Below the pieces are notes generated by a model that ran no database searches, was not told the DNA's origin, and worked only from the letters and a program-made list of their open reading frames with translations. Positions 24,410-31,895 of a stretch of DNA of 64,000 bases are shown in pieces (position 1 is the stretch's first letter; each line of letters starts with the position of its first letter). Position numbers and translations under genes: made by a program. The stretch comes from Oscillospiraceae bacterium (GTDB taxonomy: Bacteria; Bacillota; Clostridia; Oscillospirales; Ruminococcaceae): contig JAIHAL010000009.1 in the NCBI GenBank assembly GCA_020054675.1, positions 1 through 64,000 on the forward strand, in the 5' to 3' direction.

Positions 24410-25585
24410 ATGAAAAAGATAATCGCTGCTTTCATTTCAGTTATGCTTATGGTATCTTGTTGGTCTTTGACGGCTTTTGCCGATGAAGACGCAAAAATGG
24501 TTCCTGTTGTGGTCAAAGTTCCGGAGAGCTGGGGAACTCCAAATCTTTGGGCTTGGGCAGATAACGGCACCAATGCTTTTGAAGCATGGCCCGGTGAAGA
24601 AATGGAAGCCTTGGCTGAAGGCTGGTACTACATCTATGTTCCTTCTTTTGTTCAGAAAGTCATCGTCAATGCTAAACAGGGTACTGAAGCTGCAATTCAG
24701 ACTGATAATATTGCTGTTGAAGCCGGCAAAGAAGTTTGGATTACTGTCGCGGAAGACAAAACTGCTGCCGTTTCTTATGAAGCTCAGATACGCGGCGAGA
24801 TTCCCAAGTACGTTAAGAAATTTGTTGTTCACGCATATGTTCCCCTGTCCTGGAAGACAGTAAATATTTGGGCATGGTCCGCTCCCGATGGCAAAAATGC
24901 ATTCGAAAAATGGCCCGGTGACCCTATGAAGGAGGGCGAGGACGGATGGTTCACCGGCAAAGTTCCAACTTGGATCAACTCTCTGATTATCAACGGAAAT
25001 GAAGGAAGTGTTCAGACAAAAGACATAGCAGTCGAGAGCAAGGAATTGTGGATTACCGTTTATGATGATTTGACTTACAATCTGAGCTACGAAAATCCTA
25101 ACAAGGCAGTTAAAAATATCACCGTCCATGCACAGGTTCCTGCTGACTGGTCCGGCCCTTGCTGCTGGGCATGGTCCGCGCCCGATGGCACTAATGCGTT
25201 TGACAAATGGCCCGGAAAGGCAATGACCAAGGACGGCGACTGGTACACCATTGAGGTGCCCGGCTGGATTAACTCAGTTATTATCAATGCCAAGGATGGC
25301 AGCATACAGACATCTGATTTGTCCGTTGAGGCCGGCAAGGACATCTGGGTTGTTGTAAATAATGATAAAAACGCAACCGTTACTTATGAGGAACCTGCCG
25401 GCGGGGCAACTTCAGCCGGTACGGAAACTTCTGCAACCGAAGTAACTTCTGCAACTGAAGCGGCTTCTGCAACCGAAGCATCCGCAAAAAATGGCGGCAA
25501 TACCATGGTTATCATTATTGTTGCGGCAGCAATTGTAATCATTGGATGCGGTGTGGCAGTTGTCATAAAGAAGAAAAAGGAGTAG
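24410..25585 (+). CDS. Membrane-anchored protein with three starch-binding (CBM26-like) repeats
   Basis: 391 residues. Signal peptide (cleavage near AFA-DE, residue 24), then three ~90-residue repeats at about 31-123, 137-227 and 236-326. Each has VHA.VP..W....WAW, NAF..WPG and W....VP.WI...IIN, the aromatic pattern of starch-binding CBM26-type modules. A Ser/Thr/Ala/Glu linker with repeated SATE units (about 330-360), one transmembrane helix (365-386) and a KKKKE tail anchor it to the membrane. No catalytic domain is present, so it probably holds starch or maltodextrin at the cell surface for the importer encoded next. GGAGGGG lies before the ATG. Codon use is richer in CTG and GGC than in flanking genes. 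Confidence 0.88.
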   Translation: MKKIIAAFISVMLMVSCWSLTAFADEDAKMVPVVVKVPESWGTPNLWAWADNGTNAFEAWPGEEMEALAEGWYYIYVPSFVQKVIVNAKQGTEAAIQTDNIAVEAGKEVWITVAEDKTAAVSYEAQIRGEIPKYVKKFVVHAYVPLSWKTVNIWAWSAPDGKNAFEKWPGDPMKEGEDGWFTGKVPTWINSLIINGNEGSVQTKDIAVESKELWITVYDDLTYNLSYENPNKAVKNITVHAQVPADWSGPCCWAWSAPDGTNAFDKWPGKAMTKDGDWYTIEVPGWINSVIINAKDGSIQTSDLSVEAGKDIWVVVNNDKNATVTYEEPAGGATSAGTETSATEVTSATEAASATEASAKNGGNTMVIIIVAAAIVIIGCGVAVVIKKKKE

Positions 25586-25681
25586 TACATACTTGCACTT
25601 GAACTTATTATTCGAAGATAAAAGCGGGCACACGGCAACTGTGTACTTGCTTCTCGCAACCTATCCCAAAGGAGGGCCTCT

Positions 25682-26890
25682 ATGAAACGGTTACTTTCAA
25701 TTTTTCTGTGTATTTGCCTGCTTTTGAGTTTGTCAGCCTGCGGGGAGCAGACTTTAGGTGCTGCCCAAGCAAAAAAACTGGTAATTTGGCACGACAAAGA
25801 AGATGCTGTTATTGCTGCTTTGGAAAAGTATTTGACATCTGCAACGCCTGATTTGGAAATTGTTTTTGAAAAGAAAAGCAGTCTGACGGATTCCTTGAAG
25901 CTGGTGGGCAATGATCCCAGTGCTGCTCCGGATATGTTTATCTTTGCCCATGATAAGATTGGCGTCTTTGCAGAGATGGGCATTCTGGCTCCCATCAAAC
26001 CCCTTTTGGAAGAAGACTCTTTGGCAAACTACATACCTATGACATTAGACGCTGCTACATACAAGGAAACATTGTATCAGCTTCCGCTGTATTTTGAAAC
26101 CTTGCTGTTCATGTACAACCGCCGTTATATGCAAAAAGAAGAAGTACCTTCAACTACTGACGACCTGCTGACATACATGAAGAATAATACAGGCCGCGGG
26201 CGCTATGGATTTGTAGAGCAGCACAGCACTGCGTATTACTTTGCCGGGTGGATTCATGGCTTTGGCGGGTCCATTATCGATGAGAACGGCGTGCCGTTCC
26301 CAAATGCAAAAGCGGTTAAAGATGCGCTCAATTACCATTCTCAATTTGTTGCCCTGATGCCCGGCGAAACCGAATATAACACGGTTAATACTTTGTTTTT
26401 GGAAGGCAAGGCGGATTCTACCATAGGCGGACCGTGGATGGTTTCATCCGCAAGGGCCGCGGGCATCGATTTGGGTATTGCGCCAATGCCTACTGTGAAT
26501 GCTACCGGCAAGGCTTTGGCGCCTTATTCCGGAATACAGGGCATCTATGTTCTGAATTATGCTGCAAAGCATAAGACTGAAGCGGTCAAGAAGCTCCTTG
26601 CCGCATTGACCGACCCTGCCATTGGCATTGATTTGGCTATGGCCAGCGGCTGCGCTCCTGCAAATTCCCTATGCTATGATGATGAGCGTGTGGCAAAAGA
26701 TGAACTGGTGCAATCTATGAAGGCCACAGCAGAAATTGCCGTTCCTATGCCCAACATTCCGGAAATGGATGTGATGTGGACTGTGGTTGGCAATTTACTG
26801 ACTGATGTAAATATGTCCGGCAAGGATATTAACGAAAGTTTCGATGCTGCTTTGGCGCAAGCAAATCAGTTGATTGACGCCATGAAATAA
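25682..26890 (+). CDS. Maltodextrin-type ABC substrate-binding lipoprotein
   Basis: 402 residues. Lipobox LSLSAC places the lipid on Cys20. The family 1 binding-protein fold is seen in KKLVIWHDKEDAVIAALEKY, APDMFIFAHDKIGVFAEMG, LPLYFETLLFMYNRRYM and GKADSTIGGPWMVSSARAAG. It resembles MalE/MdxE. The neighbouring starch-binding protein and neopullulanase make maltodextrins the likely ligand. AAGGAGG precedes the ATG. The 96-nt gap before it has no clear terminator, so it may be cotranscribed with the upstream gene. Confidence 0.9.
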   Translation: MKRLLSIFLCICLLLSLSACGEQTLGAAQAKKLVIWHDKEDAVIAALEKYLTSATPDLEIVFEKKSSLTDSLKLVGNDPSAAPDMFIFAHDKIGVFAEMGILAPIKPLLEEDSLANYIPMTLDAATYKETLYQLPLYFETLLFMYNRRYMQKEEVPSTTDDLLTYMKNNTGRGRYGFVEQHSTAYYFAGWIHGFGGSIIDENGVPFPNAKAVKDALNYHSQFVALMPGETEYNTVNTLFLEGKADSTIGGPWMVSSARAAGIDLGIAPMPTVNATGKALAPYSGIQGIYVLNYAAKHKTEAVKKLLAALTDPAIGIDLAMASGCAPANSLCYDDERVAKDELVQSMKATAEIAVPMPNIPEMDVMWTVVGNLLTDVNMSGKDINESFDAALAQANQLIDAMK

Positions 26891-26907
26891 TACAGGAGAT
26901 TTCGCTT

Positions 26908-27798
26908 ATGAAAAAACACAAAAGAGATGTCATAATTTCATATGGATGGTCATTCCCTTCACTGATTCTTATTGCGCTGATGGTGGTATTTCCTATCTTT
27001 TATACTGCCTATATCAGTCTGACAAACATGAATGTCTATCACTGGTTCGACTTTGCCGTCGTGGGCCTTGACAATTACTTTCGTGCATTGTTCGTGTTTG
27101 ACTCCGGCTTTCTGTCTGCGCTTTTTGCGACGATTGTTTGGACTGTGGTAAACATGGTCCTGCAGCTTATCATTGCATTTGTGCTGGTTAGCCTTCTGAA
27201 TATACAGAAGCTGAAACTGCGCAAGATTTATAAAACCCTCTTGATGTTCCCTTGGGCAATGCCCGGTTATGTGTCAATTCTGTTATGGAAAACCGGCATG
27301 TTCAATACCCAGTTTGGGCTGCTGAACCAGTGGATGAAGAAACTTGGGTATGAGGCCGTACGATGGCTGAGCAATGACATATCGGCTTTTATTTGCTGCA
27401 CAGTAGTGAATCTATGGCTGGCGCTGCCGTTTATGATTATGATAATGGATGGAGCCATGCAATCCATTGACCGCAGTTACTATGAAAGCGCAATTCTGGA
27501 TGGAGCGGATTGGCTGAAACGTACCCGGTATATTACTATTCCGGCCATTGCGCCTATTATTTCTCCGGCGGTAATTATTACGGTTTTCACCACATTCAAA
27601 CAATTCGATGTGGTATATTTGCTTACGCAGCAGGCTGGCGCCAAGACCGGCTCCGGGTTCCATACCATTCTGACATACACTTATGAAAACGCATTTATCA
27701 CAAACAACTACGGCTATTCTTCTGCCATTTCAATTATCATTTTCATTCTGCTGCTGGTGCTCTCGGCCAGATATCAGATGAAGGAGGGCGACAGATGA
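26908..27798 (+). CDS. Maltodextrin ABC permease, MalF type
   Basis: 296 residues, six membrane helices, MalF/MdxF-like, although it lacks the large periplasmic loop of E. coli MalF, as in Gram-positives. The EAA loop for contact with the ATPase reads YESAILDGADWLKRTRYITI. It starts 17 nt after the binding protein and overlaps the next permease by 4 nt. No ATPase gene is in the cluster; a shared MsmX-type ATPase is expected elsewhere. Confidence 0.92.
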   Translation: MKKHKRDVIISYGWSFPSLILIALMVVFPIFYTAYISLTNMNVYHWFDFAVVGLDNYFRALFVFDSGFLSALFATIVWTVVNMVLQLIIAFVLVSLLNIQKLKLRKIYKTLLMFPWAMPGYVSILLWKTGMFNTQFGLLNQWMKKLGYEAVRWLSNDISAFICCTVVNLWLALPFMIMIMDGAMQSIDRSYYESAILDGADWLKRTRYITIPAIAPIISPAVIITVFTTFKQFDVVYLLTQQAGAKTGSGFHTILTYTYENAFITNNYGYSSAISIIIFILLLVLSARYQMKEGDR

Positions 27799-28640
27799 CT
27801 AAAAATAGAATTAAAGAGGGCATCCGGCTGACAGCCTTGAACATTTTTTTTATTGTGTGGTGCTTTATTGCCTTAATACCAATTCTCTATGCGGCCAGCG
27901 TGTCATTGAGCGGACAAAACGGCTTGCTAAGCTCTGAATTTTCCTTTATCCCCAAGGATTTTACTCTTGATAACTATAAGGAAGTTGTTTTTGGCGAAAA
28001 TATTCTGACATGGTTTAAGAATACCTTTTTCCTTGCTGTGGTGACAGTATCTCTGTCACTGCTGATTGCAGTTCCCGCGGCATATTGTTTTTCAAGACGG
28101 CGGTTTCCCGGCAGAAAAGGCATACTGAAATGCCTTGTCCTGCTTAATTCTTTCCCGGCGATTCTTTCCATGTTTGCCATCTACCGCTTGCTCCGTCCTA
28201 TGGGGCTTATCAATCATCGGTTAGGACTAATCTTGGTTTATACCGGAACCATGGCGGTGTTCAGCTTATGGAATACCAAGGGGTACTTTGATACGATTCC
28301 CACAGAAATTGAGGAAGCCGCCAAAATTGACGGGGCCAGCGATATTCAGTCCGTTCTGATGATTGTTCTGCCATTGGCAAAGCCCAGCATCATAACCACC
28401 GCATTGCAGGTGCTGATTTATGTTTGGAACGAATATATTTACGCCACCACCTTTATGACCGGTGAGAACAAGTACACGCTGGCGGCAGGACTGTATTCCC
28501 TTCAAGCAACGGAAATGAGAGGCTCATGGCCTGTGTTTGCCGCAGCCTCCATTACGGTGTCCATTCCGGTGCTGATTATCTTCTTTATTTGCCAGAAGTA
28601 TATGACTTCCGGTCTGACAGCGGGAGGTGTAAAGGAATGA
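27795..28640 (+). CDS. Maltodextrin ABC permease, MalG type
   Basis: 281 residues with six membrane helices. The EAA loop is EIEEAAKIDGASDIQSVLMI, the C terminus ends in TAGGVKE, common in MalG-like subunits. It overlaps the upstream permease (ATGA) and the downstream hydrolase gene (ATGA), so all three are translationally coupled. It forms the membrane channel together with the preceding MalF-like protein. Confidence 0.92.
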   Translation: MTKNRIKEGIRLTALNIFFIVWCFIALIPILYAASVSLSGQNGLLSSEFSFIPKDFTLDNYKEVVFGENILTWFKNTFFLAVVTVSLSLLIAVPAAYCFSRRRFPGRKGILKCLVLLNSFPAILSMFAIYRLLRPMGLINHRLGLILVYTGTMAVFSLWNTKGYFDTIPTEIEEAAKIDGASDIQSVLMIVLPLAKPSIITTALQVLIYVWNEYIYATTFMTGENKYTLAAGLYSLQATEMRGSWPVFAAASITVSIPVLIIFFICQKYMTSGLTAGGVKE

Positions 28641-30361
28641 AATTGGATGCCGTCTTGCATATCCCCATGTCAGAATTTTGCCATGGATTGGACGATAACC
28701 ATATCGTATATCGGATGCATTCTGCAAAAGGCGACTTAAAGCGTGTGACGCTTTTTTATGGCGATACGGCCTGCCGGGTAACGCCTATCATTTTCACTCC
28801 CGTTCAAATGGAGCTTGTTGCCAGCAGTATGTACCATGATTACTGGCAGGCCATAGTAGACAGTCCTTATAACCGTGTCTATTACTATTTTAAATTGGAC
28901 GATGGCAGTGAAACCAAGCTGTATTATGGAGATGTGTTCACCGACCATCTTGTAGACGACCGTTCCCAGTATTTTAAGCTGCCCTTTAATCACAGGGCAG
29001 ACATTGCAAAGGTGCCGGATTGGGTGCACGATGCTGTTGTTTACAATATCTTTCCGGACAGTTTTGCAACCTCTCATAAGCACATTTCTCTGGAACCGGT
29101 GGAAATGGATTACAACGGCAATCCTGTCAAAGGCAAGTTGGGCGGGACTCTTTGGGGAATTGCCGAGAATGTGGATTATTTGAAGGACTTGGGCATCAAC
29201 TGCGTATATGTAAATCCAATCTTTGCAGCCGGTGAGTACCACAAGTATGATTTGCTGGATTATTTCCATGTGGACCCTGTGTTCGGCGGCGACAAAGCTT
29301 TCCGGAAGATGGTTGATACTCTCCATGCAAACGGAATCCGCATTATAATTGACGGTGTATTCAATCACTGCGGCTGGCATTTTTTTGCCTTTGACGATGT
29401 GGTCCGAAATCAGGAGAAATCCAAGTACTGCGACTGGTTCTATCATCTGGAATTTCCGGTAGAACGGCCCGCAACACCGGAAATTTACCCCACTTATGCC
29501 TGCTTCGCCTATGAACGGATGATGCCCAAGCTGGATACCTCCAATCCCGAAGTAAGGGATTATTTCTGCAAGGTCGGCCGTTACTGGGTGGAGGAATTTG
29601 GCATTGACGGCTGGCGGCTTGATGTTGCCAGCGAGGTGGACGACGGCTTTTGGAGGGCTTTCAGGAAGGCAGTTAAAGAAGCAAATCCTGACGCTTTGCT
29701 TATTGGAGAAGTCTGGGAAAGCGCCAACCACTGGCTCCAAGGTGATATGTTTGATTCGGCAATGAACTATGACTTCCGCAAGCATTGCAATCTGTTTTTT
29801 GCCGAGCAATCCATTGATGCGGCGGATTTTTCAGGCAGAATTGCCAATATGCTTATGCGTTATAAATTGCAGATTGTACCTGCCCAGCTAAATATTTTGG
29901 ACAGTCACGATGTGAGCCGGTTCCTGTCACTGTGCAATGGAGATGCATCCAAGTATAAACTTGCCATTTTATTTATGATGACCTTTCCGGGAATGCCTAC
30001 GGTGTTCTATGGCGACGAAACAGGCATCCAAGGTGTTTTGGAGGAAGAATACAGGCATCCGATGACTTGGAACTCAGGCGATATGAATTTAAGGGAATTC
30101 TTTAAGAAAGCTATTGCTATGCGTCATGAGCTTGCTCCTCTTAGGCGCGGGGATTTTCGCATAATCTCTGCGGAACAGGGAAGCGGCTTGCTAATCTTTT
30201 CGAGAAAACTGGAAGACCGGCAGATTACTGTCTGTATCAATAACGGAAATGAGTGTGCTGATATTGGAAAAATACAGGGTACTCTCTATTGGGCGGACGG
30301 GCTTATCGACAATCAGCTTCTTAACCATGGTTTTGCAATATTCGTTGACAAAAAATGCTGA
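28637..30361 (+). CDS. GH13 neopullulanase / cyclomaltodextrinase-like alpha-glucosidase
   Basis: 574 residues, no signal peptide, so cytoplasmic. An N-terminal CBM34-like sandwich (1-125) is followed by the GH13 barrel: VVYNIFPDSF, DGVFNHCGWHF (239-249), GWRLDVASEV with nucleophile Asp329, IGEVWE with acid/base Glu358, and LDSHD with Asp425. This domain order fits the GH13_20 group, which hydrolyses maltodextrins, cyclodextrins or pullulan fragments. It probably breaks imported maltodextrins to maltose and glucose. The ATG at 28637 overlaps the permease stop; longer in-frame starts inside the permease gene are not needed. Confidence 0.92.
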   Translation: MKLDAVLHIPMSEFCHGLDDNHIVYRMHSAKGDLKRVTLFYGDTACRVTPIIFTPVQMELVASSMYHDYWQAIVDSPYNRVYYYFKLDDGSETKLYYGDVFTDHLVDDRSQYFKLPFNHRADIAKVPDWVHDAVVYNIFPDSFATSHKHISLEPVEMDYNGNPVKGKLGGTLWGIAENVDYLKDLGINCVYVNPIFAAGEYHKYDLLDYFHVDPVFGGDKAFRKMVDTLHANGIRIIIDGVFNHCGWHFFAFDDVVRNQEKSKYCDWFYHLEFPVERPATPEIYPTYACFAYERMMPKLDTSNPEVRDYFCKVGRYWVEEFGIDGWRLDVASEVDDGFWRAFRKAVKEANPDALLIGEVWESANHWLQGDMFDSAMNYDFRKHCNLFFAEQSIDAADFSGRIANMLMRYKLQIVPAQLNILDSHDVSRFLSLCNGDASKYKLAILFMMTFPGMPTVFYGDETGIQGVLEEEYRHPMTWNSGDMNLREFFKKAIAMRHELAPLRRGDFRIISAEQGSGLLIFSRKLEDRQITVCINNGNECADIGKIQGTLYWADGLIDNQLLNHGFAIFVDKKC

Positions 30362-30402
30362 ATGATTTATATTTGAATTATTCTGCAAAGGGAGGCTTTT
30401 CC

Positions 30403-31425
30403 ATGGGCGTGACGATAAAGGATGTTGCTATGGCTGCCGGGACTTCTGTTTCCACAGTATCAAAGGTAGTCAATGGCCATTATAGCATTTCTGAAGAGAC
30501 GGCAGAAAGGGTTCGCAATGTAATTAAGGAGCTTAATTACTATCCAAGCTTTAGCGCGCAAAGCTTTGCTAAGGGCGCAACAAAAATAGTGACTGTTTTG
30601 ACCAATTTAACCCCGAACATAGCTTTTCAAAATCCTCATATGTTTGAAATTATTGCAGGCATGGAAGAAACACTTAGAGCTAAGGGTTATAGGCTCCATC
30701 TTCGTGGGGTTGATGCAACGAATGTGTATGAAGCGGCTGAAGAAATAATATCTCGTAGGAGTGCGGATGCTTTAGCCATCCATGTTTCTGTTATGACACA
30801 TCCGTTGTCTGGATTGCTGACGAAATTGCATTTTCCGCATATCGTATTGGGCATGCCCAATTTTGAAAGTCAGGTATGCTGGATTGATAATAATAATGTG
30901 TACTCCGGAACAATAGCAGCGTCATATTTGCTTTCGCAGGGATACCGTAAAATTGCCTTTATTGGCGGTCAGTATTATGATCTTGGCTCATCGCTTAGAC
31001 TTCAAGGTGTAAAGCAGGGACTTCAAAATGCAGGATTGCAGTTGGAAGAGCAGTATATCTGGTTGGGCGACTCCACAAGAGCAGACGGCTTTCGTATGAC
31101 TGAAAAGCTTTTAGAGCAAAAATCCATGCCGGATGCAATTATTTGCGCCAATAACTATATTGCAATGGGGTGTGTTGATGCCCTCCATAAAAAGGGAATG
31201 AAAATTCCCAAAGATATTGGCGTCATGGCATTTGATGATTATCCCTTCTCCCAGATTATTGAACCCCAGCTTACAGTTGTGGATATAAATGTTCGTGATA
31301 TGGGCAATCAAGCAGGCAAGTTTCTGATTGATATTATTAAGCATCCCAATATGCAAGTGCAAACATATGTAACAACTTCAAATATAATGGCACGTCAATC
31401 CACTATTCAGATAAAGTGTAAATAG
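30403..31425 (+). CDS. LacI-family transcriptional regulator
   Basis: 340 residues. Helix-turn-helix at the N terminus (VTIKDVAMAAGTSVSTVSKVVN) with the hinge helix PSFSAQSFAKGATK, then a periplasmic-binding-like sensor domain ending in VMAFDDYPFSQIIEPQLTVV. The ATG follows GGGAGG. It lies 42 nt after the hydrolase gene, so it probably controls the starch cluster with a maltodextrin as effector. The LacI-like site at 24194-24207 is a candidate target. Codon use at its 3' end moves back towards that of the surrounding chromosome. Confidence 0.93.
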   Translation: MGVTIKDVAMAAGTSVSTVSKVVNGHYSISEETAERVRNVIKELNYYPSFSAQSFAKGATKIVTVLTNLTPNIAFQNPHMFEIIAGMEETLRAKGYRLHLRGVDATNVYEAAEEIISRRSADALAIHVSVMTHPLSGLLTKLHFPHIVLGMPNFESQVCWIDNNNVYSGTIAASYLLSQGYRKIAFIGGQYYDLGSSLRLQGVKQGLQNAGLQLEEQYIWLGDSTRADGFRMTEKLLEQKSMPDAIICANNYIAMGCVDALHKKGMKIPKDIGVMAFDDYPFSQIIEPQLTVVDINVRDMGNQAGKFLIDIIKHPNMQVQTYVTTSNIMARQSTIQIKCK

Positions 31426-31461
31426 TTTAGTAAAATGGAAAATATCACAACAATAAAACCG

Positions 31462-31485
31462 GCCCGAAAGTGAAAACTTTCGGGC
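31462..31485. terminator. Terminator between the LacI gene and the rhamnose mutarotase gene
   Basis: GCCCGAAAGT/ACTTTCGGGC stem with a short loop, followed by TTAAATTT. It lies between two converging genes and repeats the hairpin at 21394-21419 almost exactly. Confidence 0.8.
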
Positions 31486-31566
31486 TTAAATTTAGAAACC
31501 GGAGAATTATATAAACTGCGACGGAAACCTTCATACAATGAGAGTGGGCGGAGATGCCGGCAATTT

Positions 31567-31884
31567 TTACTCCATTCTAAAAACTTCGCGCATTTTAGGC
31601 TGCGCGCCTGTTATGGGGTCAAGCTCCATTACCATGACGTCTTTCATATATTCGTTCCATTTGTCAACAATTTCGCTTTCGACTTGAACCTTTGCCGCAA
31701 AATCGGCACCTTTTTCACATTCGTAATAGCCGAAAAGCTCATTGCCCACATTCCATATGCTGTAATTTTTTATTCCCGCCGCTTTGAGCACATCCACAAG
31801 CTCTTTCCAGATGTGGTCATGACGGCGTATGTATTCATCAAGCATGCCATCCTTTACGGTGGCTTTCCAAGCGTAACGTTCCAT
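31567..31884 (-). CDS. rhaM: L-rhamnose mutarotase
   Basis: 105 residues, the usual length of the RhaM/RhaU (DUF718) family. Interconverts alpha and beta anomers of L-rhamnose. The catalytic His22 lies in YIRRHDHIWKEL, and the family pattern IKNYSIWNVGNELFGYYE is present. AAGGAGG is 8 nt upstream of the ATG at 31884. It is 11 nt downstream of the GH112 phosphorylase gene on the same strand. The mutarotase would prepare rhamnose released by that enzyme. No rhamnose isomerase, kinase or aldolase is in the window. Confidence 0.93.
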   Translation of the reverse strand: MERYAWKATVKDGMLDEYIRRHDHIWKELVDVLKAAGIKNYSIWNVGNELFGYYECEKGADFAAKVQVESEIVDKWNEYMKDVMVMELDPITGAQPKMREVFRME

Positions 31885-31895
31885 AAAAATCCTCC

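Noticed and set aside
28736..29809. Long minus-strand frame (357 codons) opposite the GH13 gene
   Set aside because: The plus-strand frame carries all GH13 catalytic motifs; the opposite frame has no recognisable domain or binding site.
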